This document shows, piece by piece, positions 1 through 9,529 of a stretch of DNA of 64,000 nucleotides; the first letter of the stretch is position 1, and every line of letters starts with the position of its first letter. The notes beneath the pieces were generated by a model. The model was not told the DNA's origin. It saw only the letters and a list, made by a program, of their open reading frames with translations, and did not search any database. Source of the stretch: Agrobacterium rubi TR3 = NBRC 13261 (GTDB lineage: Bacteria > Pseudomonadota > Alphaproteobacteria > Rhizobiales > Rhizobiaceae); the NCBI RefSeq assembly GCF_000739935.1, contig NZ_BBJU01000002.1, positions 1 through 64,000 of the forward strand. Direction: 5' to 3'. A program made the translations under genes and the position numbers.

Positions 1-14
1 GAGGGGGGTAAGCC
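1..14. repeat. Right-hand tail of a RIME-like long inverted repeat
   Basis: The first bases (gaggggggtaagcc) are identical to the right end of the complete copy ending near 35915. The window therefore opens inside another copy whose remainder lies upstream. It separates the peptide permease genes from whatever precedes them. Confidence 0.6.
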
Positions 15-50
15 AAGCCCACTGTCGCCTACCAACTACCGGGCACCCAC

Positions 51-1001
51 ATGATCGCCCTCATCTCCAAACGCATCCTAACCCTTATCCTTACCCTGCT
101 CGCCGTATCCTTCCTCATCTACACAGTTATGGGCCTACTCCCAGGCGACCCCGCCGCCATCATGCTCGGCACCTCGGCCAGTCCCGACACACTCGCAGCT
201 TTGCAAAAACAAATGGGCCTCGATCAGCCTCTTTTGCTTCGCTACCTGCACTGGCTCGCGGCTATCGCACGGGGCGACCTTGGGCAATCCTACACCTACG
301 GCGTTCCGGTGGCCGGGCTCATCCTCGAAAGGCTCACCGTCACCCTTCCGCTCGCCCTCATCGCCGTCGGCCTGTCCATCCTCATCGCCCTCCCGCTCGG
401 TGTTCTCGCGGCGCGCTACAGAGGTGGCGTCATTGATTTTCTCTGCGGACTGTTTTCCCATGCGGGCATAGCCGTTCCCGGTTTCTGGGTCGCGCTGCTG
501 CTGATCCTTCTCTTCTCCACCACGCTCGGCTGGATGCCCGCGGGCGGCTTTCCGGGCTGGCAGGCAGGTGTTGGCGCGGCATTGAAGGCGCTCGTGCTTC
601 CGGCTGTGGCGCTAGCTTTTTCTCAAGCGGGTGTGCTGGTGCGAGTATGCCGCTCGGCCATGCTGGAGGTGATGGGCGAGGATTTCGTGCGGACTGTTCG
701 TGCTAAGGGCATCGGTGAGACTGCCACCCTGTGGAAACACGTCCTGCCCAATGCGCTGATCCCCGTCATCACCATGATTGGCCTGCAATTCACATTCCTG
801 ATCGCAGGCACAGTGTTGGTGGAAAACGTCTTCAATCTGCCCGGGCTTGGGCGTCTCGCCTATCAGGCGCTGACCCAGCGCGATATCGTCGTCATGCAGT
901 CGGTCGTGCTGTTTTTCTGCGCGCTGGTCATCACCATGAACTTCCTTGTCGATATGGCCTATCTGCTGATCGATCCGCGCTTGCGGGCGCGTGCCGCATG
1001 A
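51..1001 (+). CDS. Peptide-type ABC transporter permease (DppB/OppB family)
   Basis: Inner-membrane permease of 316 residues, the usual size for the DppB/OppB family. It has an N-terminal membrane segment (about 9-30) followed by the family's LPGDPA motif near residues 30-35, further hydrophobic segments, and a coupling loop with the pattern RTVRAKGI near residues 215-222 that would dock on an ATPase. The next permease starts within its stop codon (ATGA overlap), so the two are translationally coupled and probably form a heterodimer. No ATPase or binding protein follows, and a repeat precedes it, so those partners must be outside the window. The substrate (dipeptide, oligopeptide, nickel or an opine-like compound) cannot be read from the sequence. 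Confidence 0.93.
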   Translation: MIALISKRILTLILTLLAVSFLIYTVMGLLPGDPAAIMLGTSASPDTLAALQKQMGLDQPLLLRYLHWLAAIARGDLGQSYTYGVPVAGLILERLTVTLPLALIAVGLSILIALPLGVLAARYRGGVIDFLCGLFSHAGIAVPGFWVALLLILLFSTTLGWMPAGGFPGWQAGVGAALKALVLPAVALAFSQAGVLVRVCRSAMLEVMGEDFVRTVRAKGIGETATLWKHVLPNALIPVITMIGLQFTFLIAGTVLVENVFNLPGLGRLAYQALTQRDIVVMQSVVLFFCALVITMNFLVDMAYLLIDPRLRARAA

Positions 1002-1819
1002 GACGTTTCAATCGCCGCAGTGCCAACCTCCTGACGGGTGCCACCATCACCGGCGCTCTGCTGGCCATTGCGCTGCTGTCCCTCGTCTGGACGCCGCAGT
1101 TGCCGACGAAAATGAACATCGTCGCCAAGCTGAAACCGCCGCTAACCCAGGGCTTGCTGGGCACGGATCACTTTGGCCGTGATGTCATGTCCATGCTGAT
1201 GGTAGGGGCATGGAATTCGCTGTCAACCGCCGTAGTTGCGGTCGCCATCGGGGCTACCGCCGGCACGCTGGTCGGCATATTTGCAGCGGCGCAACGGGGC
1301 GTCGTAGAGGCCTTGCTGATGCGTCTCTGCGACATCATTTTCGCGCTGCCACCCATCCTCTCGGCCATGATGCTCGGTGCTTTCATCGGCTCCGGCCGCT
1401 TTACCGCCATTGTCGCCATCGCCACCTTCATGGTGCCGGTGTTTGCCCGGTTGACCTGTGCTGCTGCATTACAATTATGGGCGCGGGATTTCGTGCTGGC
1501 GGCGGAAAGTCTGGGGCGGGGCAGGGGTGGCATAACCTTCAGCCACATTCTGCCGAACCTCACCAACCTCATCATCGTGCAGGTCAGCATCCAGCTGGGG
1601 CTCGCCATTCTGACCGAAGCGGGCCTCAGCTTCCTTGGTCTCGGCATGCCACCACCCGCACCCACATGGGGGCGGATGTTGTGGGAATCGCAGACCTATC
1701 TTGCCGCCGCACCCTGGCTTGCGATCCTCCCCGGGCTTGCCATTGCACTGGCGGTTCTCGGCTTCAATCTTCTAGGCGATGGTCTGCGCGATCTGCTTGA
1801 CCCGAAGCTGCGGCGATAG
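998..1819 (+). CDS. Peptide-type ABC transporter permease (DppC/OppC family)
   Basis: Second permease of the same importer, 273 residues. The ATG at 998 overlaps the stop of the upstream permease by four bases. One N-terminal membrane segment is followed by the family's conserved LLGTDHFGRDV stretch near residues 53-64, further membrane segments, and a DppC-type coupling loop (AAESLGRG) near residues 165-175. The C-terminal GDGLRDLLDPK motif is typical of DppC/OppC proteins. It should pair with the upstream protein in the cytoplasmic membrane. Confidence is high for the family and low for the substrate. Confidence 0.93.
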   Translation: MRRFNRRSANLLTGATITGALLAIALLSLVWTPQLPTKMNIVAKLKPPLTQGLLGTDHFGRDVMSMLMVGAWNSLSTAVVAVAIGATAGTLVGIFAAAQRGVVEALLMRLCDIIFALPPILSAMMLGAFIGSGRFTAIVAIATFMVPVFARLTCAAALQLWARDFVLAAESLGRGRGGITFSHILPNLTNLIIVQVSIQLGLAILTEAGLSFLGLGMPPPAPTWGRMLWESQTYLAAAPWLAILPGLAIALAVLGFNLLGDGLRDLLDPKLRR

Positions 1820-1906
1820 GGGAGGATCGAGAATATAAGCATCCTGTCGTATTGCTGCCGCCATTCATCTGTTACAGCGGGACCACAATCCTGGAGTTGA
1901 AACCCT

Positions 1907-2590
1907 ATGCTGCGCCTGTCGGATAATCCTGCTCTCTCCGGTCCGGTTGAAGAGACCGACCTGACATTGACGGAACCCGACGCTCCAAAAGTCGGTCTTG
2001 TCGATATTCTACAAGCGTTGGCCGGTGATGAAAGCCGCGCGCGCATCTCCGTCGGCGATCTTCTGTCTGCGATGGGAGACCGCGCCTTCGGGGCGTTGAT
2101 GCTGGTCTTTGCGCTGCCCAACATCGTGCCCACACCGCCAGGCACATCGGCCATAACAGGCACCCCCCTGGTCTTTCTCGCTGCCCAACTTTTTGCGGGC
2201 AAAAGCCCGTGGCTTCCGCGCGTCATTGCAGATCGGTCGCTGGCGCGCGAAGATTTTGCCAAAGTCGTGCTAAAGATCGTCCCTGTCCTGCTGTGGGTTC
2301 AGAAACTACTACGCCCGCGCATGGAAGGTCTGCTGTCGCCGGTCTTCGAGCGACTGATCGGTCTCATCTGCCTGCTGCTCGCTGTCATTCTTGCCTTGCC
2401 GATTCCGCTCGGCAATATCCTGCCCGCCATCGCAATCTGTTGTTTTTCCTTCGCTCTTCTGGAACGCGATGGCCTGTTTGCTCTGCTAGGCGGTGTCCTT
2501 TCAGTCATCTCGGTGGCCATCGTCAGCGGCGTCATTTACGGCATCGCTAAAGCCGCGCTTTATTTCGTTATCGGGCCATTGTTGGGCTGA
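1907..2590 (+). CDS. exoD: ExoD-family exopolysaccharide-related membrane protein
   Basis: Protein of 227 residues matching the ExoD family, named for a Sinorhizobium meliloti locus affecting exopolysaccharide production and alkali tolerance. After a polar N-terminus come the family-typical segment ISVGDLLSAMGDRAFG (about 47-62), the proline-rich ALPNIVPTPPGTSAITG stretch (about 69-85), and at least three hydrophobic segments toward the C-terminus. The start has a GGAG ribosome site just upstream. It stands alone between the permease pair and the polyol regulator. The biochemical role of the family is unknown, so the symbol denotes family membership only. Confidence 0.85.
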   Translation: MLRLSDNPALSGPVEETDLTLTEPDAPKVGLVDILQALAGDESRARISVGDLLSAMGDRAFGALMLVFALPNIVPTPPGTSAITGTPLVFLAAQLFAGKSPWLPRVIADRSLAREDFAKVVLKIVPVLLWVQKLLRPRMEGLLSPVFERLIGLICLLLAVILALPIPLGNILPAIAICCFSFALLERDGLFALLGGVLSVISVAIVSGVIYGIAKAALYFVIGPLLG

Positions 2591-2662
2591 GCATGCCTTG
2601 CCGCGTTTGACACGGGCTCTAGAAAAATGTCAGCACAGTGGAAATGACGTAGGGGCAGGCAT

Positions 2663-3616
2663 ATGGCCAGACGATCCGAAACAGGTGGACGGCTAGACGA
2701 CGCGGCGCGGGCTGGGTGGCTCTATTACGTCGCGGGCCGCACGCAGGATGAGATCGCCAGTGCCATGGGCATCTCCCGCCAGTCGGCGCAACGTCTCGTG
2801 TCACTGGCCGTTGCCGAACGTCTGATCAAGGTCCGGCTCGATCACCCTATTGCCGCTTGTCTGGAGAAAAGCGAGGCCTTGCGCGAGCGGTTTGCGCTGA
2901 ACTATGTCGAGGTCGTGCCAAGCGACCCGGCGGGCGTGTCCTCCACCGTCGGCATTGCCGAGGCGGGCGCGGCGGAAATCGAACGCTGGCTGCGCAAGAC
3001 GGACCCGATCGTGCTTGCCATCGGTACGGGCCGAACGTTGAAAGCCGCTGTCGATCAGTTACCGCCGATGGAATGCCCGCAACATCGCATCGTCTCGCTC
3101 ACCGGGAATATCGGGCCGGATGGGTCTGCCGCCTATTACAACGTCATCTTCTCGATGGCCGATGCCATCAAGGCGCGGCACTTTCCCATGCCCTTGCCGG
3201 TTCTCTGTTCGTCTGCGGAAGAGCGGGAATTGCTGCATGAGCAGTCCATGGTGCGCTCCACGCTGGCGCTGGGTGCTGCCGCCAGTGTCACCTTCGTCGG
3301 CGTCGGTCAATTGGCAGAGGATGCACCACTCTGCGTCGATGGCTTCCTTGAGGTTCAGGAGATGCGCGACCTGATTGCCAAGGGCGGTGCGGGCGAGATC
3401 TGTGGCTGGTCTTTCGATCGCGACGGACAGTTTCTCGACACGCCGATCAATGATCGGGTCGCCTCCGTTCCCCTGCCGCCACGCGAGACAAGTACGGTCA
3501 TCGGCATTGCCCAAGGCAAGCAAAAATCACCCGCAATTCTCGCTGCTCTGCGCGGTGGGCTCTTGAACGGTGTCATCACAGACGAGGCTTCAGCCGAATA
3601 TTTGCTCAGAAACTGA
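2663..3616 (+). CDS. SorC/DeoR-type sugar-binding transcriptional regulator of the polyol operon
   Basis: Regulator of 317 residues with an N-terminal helix-turn-helix (about 15-50, containing AGRTQDEIASAMGISRQSAQR) and a C-terminal sugar-phosphate-binding domain of the SorC type, with an IGTGRT loop near 113-118 and a T-N-I-G stretch near 147-150. It lies directly upstream of, and in the same direction as, smoEFGK, the position of smoC-like regulators. The inferred role is to control the polyol operon in response to a polyol or its phosphate. A promoter-like sequence and an inverted repeat lie between it and the binding-protein gene. Confidence 0.88.
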   Translation: MARRSETGGRLDDAARAGWLYYVAGRTQDEIASAMGISRQSAQRLVSLAVAERLIKVRLDHPIAACLEKSEALRERFALNYVEVVPSDPAGVSSTVGIAEAGAAEIERWLRKTDPIVLAIGTGRTLKAAVDQLPPMECPQHRIVSLTGNIGPDGSAAYYNVIFSMADAIKARHFPMPLPVLCSSAEERELLHEQSMVRSTLALGAAASVTFVGVGQLAEDAPLCVDGFLEVQEMRDLIAKGGAGEICGWSFDRDGQFLDTPINDRVASVPLPPRETSTVIGIAQGKQKSPAILAALRGGLLNGVITDEASAEYLLRN

Positions 3617-3681
3617 GCAGAAATATCACTTTAAAACCAGCATGTTAGCTATTCCTTGTGCATCGCAGCGCAGGTAGGTGC

Positions 3682-3710
3682 TTGACTTTCATCTCCCATA
3701 AGTGAGTAAT
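3682..3710 (+). promoter_or_regulatory. Probable promoter of the smo/mtl polyol operon
   Basis: A TTGACT hexamer at 3682-3687 is followed after 17 bases by AGTAAT at 3705-3710, an acceptable sigma-70-type pair upstream of smoE. The bases around the -10 (GTGAG ... GCTCAC, about 3702-3736) form an imperfect inverted repeat that could be the operator for the SorC-type regulator encoded just upstream. This is inference from spacing only. Confidence 0.4.
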
Positions 3711-3759
3711 TGCCCTAGAGCAAAGCGAATGCTCACAAACTTCTTCTGGGAGGAAGATC

Positions 3760-5073
3760 ATGACTTTGAAGACACTTCTGCTGGGCGCGTGCTCGGCTCT
3801 CGCCTTTTCGGGCCTCGCTTCCGCAGAAACGCTGACCATCGCCACCGTCAACAACGGCGATATGATCCGCATGCAGGGACTGACATCCGAATTCACCGCC
3901 AAAAACCCCGATATCAAGGTTGAGTGGGTCACGCTGGAAGAAAATGTCCTGCGCGAACGCGTCACCACCGATATCGCCACCAATGGCGGCCAATACGACA
4001 TCATGACCATCGGCAACTATGAAGTTCCGATCTGGGCCAAGCAGGGCTGGCTTCTGCCGCTCGAAAAGCTCGGCGATAACTACGATGTTGCCGACATGCT
4101 GCCATCGATCAAGGGTGGTTTGACCGTCGACTCCAAGCTCTACGCTGCACCGTTCTACGGTGAATCCGCCATGATCATGTATCGCAAGGACCTGTTTGAA
4201 AAAGCAGGCCTGAAGATGCCGGAAAACCCGACATGGGAATTCATTGGCGATGCAGCCCGCAAGATCACCGACCGCAAGGCCGATATCAACGGCATGTGCC
4301 TTCGCGGCAAGGCCGGTTGGGGCGAAAACATGGCCTTCATCACGGCTCTCACCAATTCATTCGGTGGCCGCTGGTTCGATGAAAACTGGAAGCCACAGTT
4401 CGATCAGCCTGAGTGGAAGAACGCGCTTCAGTTCTACGTTGACCTCATGAAGGATGCCGGTCCGTCCGGCGCGTCCTCCAACGGTTTCAACGAAAACCTG
4501 ACGCTGTTCCAGCAGGGCAAATGCGGCATGTGGATCGATGCCACGGTTGCGGCCTCCTTCGTATCGAACCCGAAGGACAGCAAGGTTGCCGATCAGGTCG
4601 GCTACGCGCTGTTCCCGACCCATGGCGAATTGAAGAACCACGGCAATTGGCTCTGGTCCTGGAATCTCGCCATTCCGAAGAGCTCGCAGAAGGCAGACGC
4701 TGCTGAAAAGTTCATCGCCTGGGCAACCAGCAAGGAATACACGCAGCTCGTCGCTTCCAAGGAAGGCTGGGCCAACGTTCCTCCGGGCACTCGTACGTCG
4801 CTCTACAAGAACGCGGATTACGAAAAGGCGGCTGGCTTTGCAGCGCCGACGCTCGCTGCCATGAACGCGGCAGATATCACCAAGCCAACGGTGAAGCCGG
4901 TGCCTTACACAGGCGGCCAGTTCGTGGCCATTCCTGAGTTCCAGTCGCTCGGCACCACGGTCGGTCAGCTGTTCTCGGCAGTCGTTGCTGGTCAGTCCAG
5001 CGTCGATGATGCGCTTGCCGGTGCTCAGTCCACAGCCACGCGTGAAATGACGCGCTCGGGATACATCAAGTAA
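3760..5073 (+). CDS. smoE: Sorbitol/mannitol ABC transporter substrate-binding protein
   Basis: Periplasmic solute-binding protein of the family-1 extracellular type, 437 residues. A signal peptide covers about residues 1-23 (hydrophobic core LLLGACSALAFSGL, cleavage after ALASA-type residues). The fold is that of long sugar-binding proteins, and the gene sits first in an SBP-permease-permease-ATPase-mannitol dehydrogenase order known from rhizobial and Rhodobacter smo loci. A strong AGGAAG ribosome site precedes the ATG. A stable stem-loop follows the stop, common after binding-protein genes that are expressed above their permeases. The polyol assignment rests on the operon. Confidence 0.9.
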   Translation: MTLKTLLLGACSALAFSGLASAETLTIATVNNGDMIRMQGLTSEFTAKNPDIKVEWVTLEENVLRERVTTDIATNGGQYDIMTIGNYEVPIWAKQGWLLPLEKLGDNYDVADMLPSIKGGLTVDSKLYAAPFYGESAMIMYRKDLFEKAGLKMPENPTWEFIGDAARKITDRKADINGMCLRGKAGWGENMAFITALTNSFGGRWFDENWKPQFDQPEWKNALQFYVDLMKDAGPSGASSNGFNENLTLFQQGKCGMWIDATVAASFVSNPKDSKVADQVGYALFPTHGELKNHGNWLWSWNLAIPKSSQKADAAEKFIAWATSKEYTQLVASKEGWANVPPGTRTSLYKNADYEKAAGFAAPTLAAMNAADITKPTVKPVPYTGGQFVAIPEFQSLGTTVGQLFSAVVAGQSSVDDALAGAQSTATREMTRSGYIK

Positions 5074-5088
5074 TCCTCCCGAAGAACC

Positions 5089-5115
5089 GCCGTCCGGCCC
5101 TGATGGCCGGGCGGC
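5089..5115 (+). other. Stem-loop between smoE and smoF
   Basis: An 11-base-pair GC-rich stem (GCCGTCCGGCC pairing with GGCCGGGCGGC, one G-U pair) with a five-base loop lies 15 bases after the smoE stop. No T-run follows, so it is more likely an mRNA-stabilising or partial-processing element than a full terminator. Such hairpins commonly raise binding-protein mRNA relative to permease mRNA. Confidence 0.6.
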
Positions 5116-5226
5116 ATCTTTGCCAAACAATTTGTTTCTTTAAGCGTCGTTACCCAATCAGAATAAGAAAATGCCAAGCGTTTCCGTGCCCTTGAGAGGC
5201 ATGGTCCGGAATTGGGAGGGAGCCTC

Positions 5227-6099
5227 ATGGCTACGCAAAATACCAAGAACCTGGCGCGGATCATGATGGCGCCATCGGTCATCCTGCTTCTGGTCTGGAT
5301 GATCGTGCCACTGTCGATGACGCTGTGGTATTCGTTTCAGAATTACAATCTGCTGAACCCGGCCAATGTCAGCTTTGCTGGCCTGTTCAATTATCAGTAT
5401 TTCTACACCGACCCGGCATTCTTCCAGTCCATCTGGAATACGCTCGTCATCGTCGGCGGTGTGCTGATGATTACGGTTATCGGCGGCATCGGCATTGCGC
5501 TGTTGCTGGACCAGCCCATTTTCGGGCAGGGCATCGTGCGCATTCTCGTCATCTCGCCCTTCTTCGTCATGCCGCCGGTCGCGGCCCTCGTCTGGAAGAA
5601 CATGATCATGCATCCCGGCTATGGGGTGCTGGCGGACCTATCAAGGTTCTTCGGATTTCAACCGATCGACTGGTTCTCACAGTTCCCGCTGCTGTCCATC
5701 GTCATCATCGTCGCATGGCAGTGGTTGCCGTTTGCAACGCTCATCCTGCTGACAGCGCTTCAGTCGCTTGACGGAGAGCAGAAGGAAGCAGCCGAAATGG
5801 ATGGCGCAAGCTTCTTCAGCCGCTTCATTTACCTCACGCTGCCGCACCTGGCGCGTGCCATTACCGTCGTCATCCTCATCCAGACGATCTTCCTGCTCGG
5901 CGTCTACGCGGAAATTCTGGTCACCACCAATGGTGGCCCGGGTTACGCCTCGACCAATCTCGCCTTCCTCATCTACCGCACGGCGTTGCTGGGCTATGAT
6001 GTGGGTGGAGCGTCTGCCGGTGGCATCATCGCCGTCATCCTTGCAAACGTCGTCGCCATCTTCCTGATGCGCGCCGTCGGCAAGAACCTCGATCGATAG
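5227..6099 (+). CDS. smoF: Sorbitol/mannitol ABC transporter permease
   Basis: MalF-type permease of 290 residues with six predicted membrane segments. The coupling-loop pattern EAAEMDGAS (about residues 185-193) is the EAA motif that contacts the ATPase. The ATG at 5227 is chosen because a GGGAGGG ribosome site lies just upstream. It lies between smoE and smoG in an apparently single operon, with 11 bases to smoG. It should form the membrane channel with SmoG. Confidence 0.93.
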   Translation: MATQNTKNLARIMMAPSVILLLVWMIVPLSMTLWYSFQNYNLLNPANVSFAGLFNYQYFYTDPAFFQSIWNTLVIVGGVLMITVIGGIGIALLLDQPIFGQGIVRILVISPFFVMPPVAALVWKNMIMHPGYGVLADLSRFFGFQPIDWFSQFPLLSIVIIVAWQWLPFATLILLTALQSLDGEQKEAAEMDGASFFSRFIYLTLPHLARAITVVILIQTIFLLGVYAEILVTTNGGPGYASTNLAFLIYRTALLGYDVGGASAGGIIAVILANVVAIFLMRAVGKNLDR

Positions 6100-6110
6100 G
6101 AGACAGGATC

Positions 6111-6935
6111 ATGGCTCGTAAAGTCTCGACACGCTCCAAAATCGGCTTCACCATTGCCGCCTGGGTCATTGCCCTCCTGCTGTTCTTCCCGATCCTCTAT
6201 GCGTTTCTGACGTCGTTGAAAACGGAGCCGGAAGCCATTGCGGGCTTCAGCCTTTGGCCATCGGGCACGTTTGAAAACTACATCACTGTGAACACGCAGC
6301 GCGATTACTTCAAGCCGTTCATGAACTCGGTGATCCTCTCGGTCGGCTCCACCATCGTCGCCCTCATCATCGCAATCCCTGCGGCCTGGGCCATGGCGTT
6401 TTCGCCCACCAAGCGCACCAAGGATATTCTGATGTGGATGCTCTCCACCAAGATGATGCCTGCTGTGGCGGTGCTGGTGCCGATCTATCTCATCTTCCGC
6501 AATGCCGGCCTGCTCGATACGCGCATCGGTCTCACCATCATGCTCACCTTCATCAATCTGCCGATCGTGGTGTGGATGCTGTACACATACTTCCGGGAAA
6601 TTCCGGGTGAAATTCTCGAAGCATCCCGCATGGATGGTGCGTCTCTCTGGAACGAGATCGTTTACGTGCTGACGCCGATGGCGATCCCCGGCATTGCCTC
6701 GACGCTTCTCCTCAACATCATTCTGGCGTGGAACGAATCCTTCTGGACCATTCGTCTCACCACCACCAATGCCGCACCGCTGACGGCCTTCATCGCCTCC
6801 TTCTCCAGTCCGCAAGGTCTGTTCTGGGCGAAGCTGTCTGCCGCTTCGATGATGGCAATTGCGCCGATCCTCGTGCTTGGCTGGTTCTCCCAGAAACAAC
6901 TCGTTCGTGGCCTGACCTTCGGCGCGGTGAAATAA
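6111..6935 (+). CDS. smoG: Sorbitol/mannitol ABC transporter permease
   Basis: MalG-type permease of 274 residues. A first membrane segment near 10-30 is followed by the usual periplasmic stretch and five further segments, with the coupling motif EASRMDGAS near residues 166-174. A GGAGACAGG ribosome site precedes the ATG. The gene begins 11 bases after smoF and ends 11 bases before smoK, consistent with one transcript. It completes the permease heterodimer for polyol uptake. Confidence 0.93.
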   Translation: MARKVSTRSKIGFTIAAWVIALLLFFPILYAFLTSLKTEPEAIAGFSLWPSGTFENYITVNTQRDYFKPFMNSVILSVGSTIVALIIAIPAAWAMAFSPTKRTKDILMWMLSTKMMPAVAVLVPIYLIFRNAGLLDTRIGLTIMLTFINLPIVVWMLYTYFREIPGEILEASRMDGASLWNEIVYVLTPMAIPGIASTLLLNIILAWNESFWTIRLTTTNAAPLTAFIASFSSPQGLFWAKLSAASMMAIAPILVLGWFSQKQLVRGLTFGAVK

Positions 6936-6946
6936 GGAATAAGAAA

Positions 6947-7945
6947 ATGGGCAGCATTTCCCTTAGAAAAGTTTCCAAGGTCTTTGGTGAAGCCAAGGTC
7001 ATTCCGTCCATCGATCTCGATATCGAAGACGGCGAGTTCGTGGTCTTCGTCGGTCCATCCGGCTGCGGCAAGTCCACGCTTCTGCGCCTTATCGCAGGTC
7101 TCGAGGACGTAACCGGGGGCCAGATCATCATCGATGGCAAGGATGTGAGCGAAAAGGCTCCGGCAGAACGCGGCCTTGCCATGGTGTTTCAGTCCTACGC
7201 GCTTTATCCGCATATGAGCGTGCGCAACAATATTGGCTTCCCGCTGAAAATGGCCAAGCTCGACAAGGCCGTCATCGACAAGAAGGTCAATGATGCCGCA
7301 AGCGTGCTGAACCTCACCGATTATCTCGACCGTCGTCCCTCGCAGCTTTCGGGCGGCCAGCGCCAGCGTGTTGCCATCGGTCGCGCCATCGTGCGTGAGC
7401 CCTCGGCGTTCCTGTTCGATGAGCCCTTGTCCAACCTCGATGCCTCCTTGCGCGGAACCATGCGGCTGGAAATTTCCGAGCTACACAACACGCTGAAAAC
7501 GACGATGATCTATGTCACCCATGACCAGGTGGAAGCCATGACCATGGCCGACAAGATCGTCGTGCTCAATCGCGGCAATATCGAGCAGGTCGGCTCGCCA
7601 ATGGAGCTTTACAAGACGCCGCGCAATCTCTTTGTCGCAGGCTTCATCGGCTCGCCGCGCATGAACTTCGTCAAGGGTGCTTACGCTCAAGGTAAGGGCG
7701 CCGACACGGTCGGCGTTCGCCCGGAACATCTTCTGCTGTCGAAGGACAGCGGTGTGTGGAAGGGGACGGTCGCGGTTGCCGAACATCTGGGCTCGGACAC
7801 TTTCATCCACATCAATGTCGATGAAATCGGCATGATCACCGCCCGCGCTGGTGGCGAGTTTGCGTGTCAGCATGGCGATACCGTTTTTATCACGCCGGAT
7901 GACAGCAAAATCCACAAGTTCGATAGCAAGGGTCTCGCCATCTAA
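6947..7945 (+). CDS. smoK: Sorbitol/mannitol ABC transporter ATP-binding protein
   Basis: MalK/UgpC-type ATPase of 332 residues. The Walker A motif GPSGCGKST is at residues 36-44, the signature [14 protein letters not shown] near 135-148, and the Walker B region [11 protein letters not shown] about 153-163, followed by the switch histidine in [13 protein letters not shown]-terminal TOBE-like regulatory domain (about 240-332) is present. The ATG at 6947 has an AAGGAATAAG site upstream and begins exactly at the ATPase domain. It energises the SmoFG channel and is followed 86 bases later by mannitol dehydrogenase. Confidence 0.94.
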   Translation: MGSISLRKVSKVFGEAKVIPSIDLDIEDGEFVVFVGPSGCGKSTLLRLIAGLEDVTGGQIIIDGKDVSEKAPAERGLAMVFQSYALYPHMSVRNNIGFPLKMAKLDKAVIDKKVNDAASVLNLTDYLDRRPSQLSGGQRQRVAIGRAIVREPSAFLFDEPLSNLDASLRGTMRLEISELHNTLKTTMIYVTHDQVEAMTMADKIVVLNRGNIEQVGSPMELYKTPRNLFVAGFIGSPRMNFVKGAYAQGKGADTVGVRPEHLLLSKDSGVWKGTVAVAEHLGSDTFIHINVDEIGMITARAGGEFACQHGDTVFITPDDSKIHKFDSKGLAI

Positions 7946-8031
7946 CGGCCAGACCGCCTCGCCGGATGGCTGGCCGTATCAGCGGCCAGAACCGGCGACT
8001 GCTCCATGACAGGAAATTCGAGGATCGTCTC

Positions 8032-9513
8032 ATGACATCAAAACTCTCGCTCGCAACGCTCGATCAGGTCAAGGCAACGGCGTCCGTTCCGTCCTATTCG
8101 CGTGACGACCTTGTCCCCGGTATCGTGCATTTCGGCGTGGGAAATTTCCACCGCGCCCATCAGGCCATTTATCTGGACGATCTGTTCAACACCGGTGCCG
8201 ACCATGATTGGGCGATTATCGGCGCGGGCGTTCTGCCATCGGACACCGTCATGCGCGAGAAGCTTGCGGCGCAGGATTTCCTGACAACGGTGGTGGAGCA
8301 GGACAACAATCGCACCGGCGCGCGCGTCACCGCCCCAATGATCGATATTCTGAAAATCGGTGATACCGCAGCCACCATCGAAACACTCGCCGATCCGAAA
8401 ATCCGCATCGTCTCGATGACGATCACCGAAGGCGGCTATTTCATCGATGCGTCGGGCACGTTCAATCCGCAGCACCCGGCCATTGCCGAAGACGGAGAGA
8501 ACCCTGCAGCTCCCAAGACGGTCTTCGGCCTCATCGTCGCTGGCCTGAAAGCCCGCAAGGACAAGGGCCTCCAGCCCTTCACTGTCATGTCCTGCGATAA
8601 TATTCCGCACAACGGCAAGGTCACGAAAAACGCGGTCGTTGGGCTCGCAGCACTCTCCGATCCGGCCTTTGCCAACTGGATCAGCGATACCGTTTCGTTT
8701 CCCAATTCCATGGTGGACCGCATCACCCCTGCGACGGGTGATCGCGAACGCGATATCGCCCGCGACGATTTCGGCATCGATGACAATTGGCCGGTCTTCT
8801 GCGAAGAGTTCAAGCAGTGGGTGATGGAAGACAATTTCCCGGCGGGGCGTCCGGCGCTGGAAAAGGTCGGCGTGCAGTTCGTGCCGGAAGTTGCGCCCTA
8901 TGAGCATATGAAAATCCGCATCCTCAACGGCGGCCATGCGGCGATTGCCTATCCGGCAGCCCTTCTCGACATCCACTTCGTTCATGAAGCGATGGAGCAT
9001 CCGCTCATCCGCGCCTTCCTGGCCAAGCTGGAAAAGGAAGAGATCATCCCGATCATTCCGCCGGTGCCGAATACGGACCTCAACGAATATTTCGACCTGA
9101 TCGAGCGGCGTTTCCTCAACCCCAAGATCGGCGACACCATTCCGCGTTTGGCGCAGGATGGCTCCAACCGCCAGCCGAAATTCATCCTGCCATCGACGGC
9201 AGATCGTCTTGAAAAGGGCGATGACATCGTCGGTCTCTCGCTGGTGTCCGCGCTCTGGTGCCGTTACTTCCATGGCACGTCCGATAGCGGCGTAAAAATC
9301 GTCTTCAACGATGCCAGCGCCGAGCGCCTTCAGGCCGCAGCCATCAAGGCCAAGGACGATCCGATGGCGTTTCTGGCGCTGGACGATATCTTTGGTGAGG
9401 TCGCCAAGTCGGACCTGTTCCGCAAACGCTTCGCCCATGCCTTGAAGACGTTGTGGGAGAAGGGTACGGCTGAGACGCTTGAACTTTATCTGCAAAACAA
9501 ACTCGTCAGCTGA
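8032..9513 (+). CDS. mtlK: Mannitol 2-dehydrogenase (polyol-specific long-chain dehydrogenase)
   Basis: NAD-dependent oxidation of D-mannitol to D-fructose, and probably D-arabinitol to D-xylulose, in the cytoplasm. The protein has 493 residues, the size of the long-chain mannitol dehydrogenase family. The Rossmann motif GVGNFHRAH lies near residues 35-43. The family catalytic pattern K-x4-N-x2-H is present as K294, N299 and H302, one residue offset from the Pseudomonas fluorescens enzyme. The ATG at 8032 has a GAGGATCG site upstream. Unlike the S. meliloti smoEFGKS-mtlK order, no sorbitol dehydrogenase gene (smoS) lies between smoK and this gene. Confidence 0.94.
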   Translation: MTSKLSLATLDQVKATASVPSYSRDDLVPGIVHFGVGNFHRAHQAIYLDDLFNTGADHDWAIIGAGVLPSDTVMREKLAAQDFLTTVVEQDNNRTGARVTAPMIDILKIGDTAATIETLADPKIRIVSMTITEGGYFIDASGTFNPQHPAIAEDGENPAAPKTVFGLIVAGLKARKDKGLQPFTVMSCDNIPHNGKVTKNAVVGLAALSDPAFANWISDTVSFPNSMVDRITPATGDRERDIARDDFGIDDNWPVFCEEFKQWVMEDNFPAGRPALEKVGVQFVPEVAPYEHMKIRILNGGHAAIAYPAALLDIHFVHEAMEHPLIRAFLAKLEKEEIIPIIPPVPNTDLNEYFDLIERRFLNPKIGDTIPRLAQDGSNRQPKFILPSTADRLEKGDDIVGLSLVSALWCRYFHGTSDSGVKIVFNDASAERLQAAAIKAKDDPMAFLALDDIFGEVAKSDLFRKRFAHALKTLWEKGTAETLELYLQNKLVS

Positions 9514-9529
9514 CGAAAAGAGATGTGCC

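Noticed and set aside
7966-8031. N-terminal extension of mannitol dehydrogenase
   Set aside because: The extra codons lack a ribosome site and homology; ATG 8032 has GAGGATCG upstream and matches the family start.
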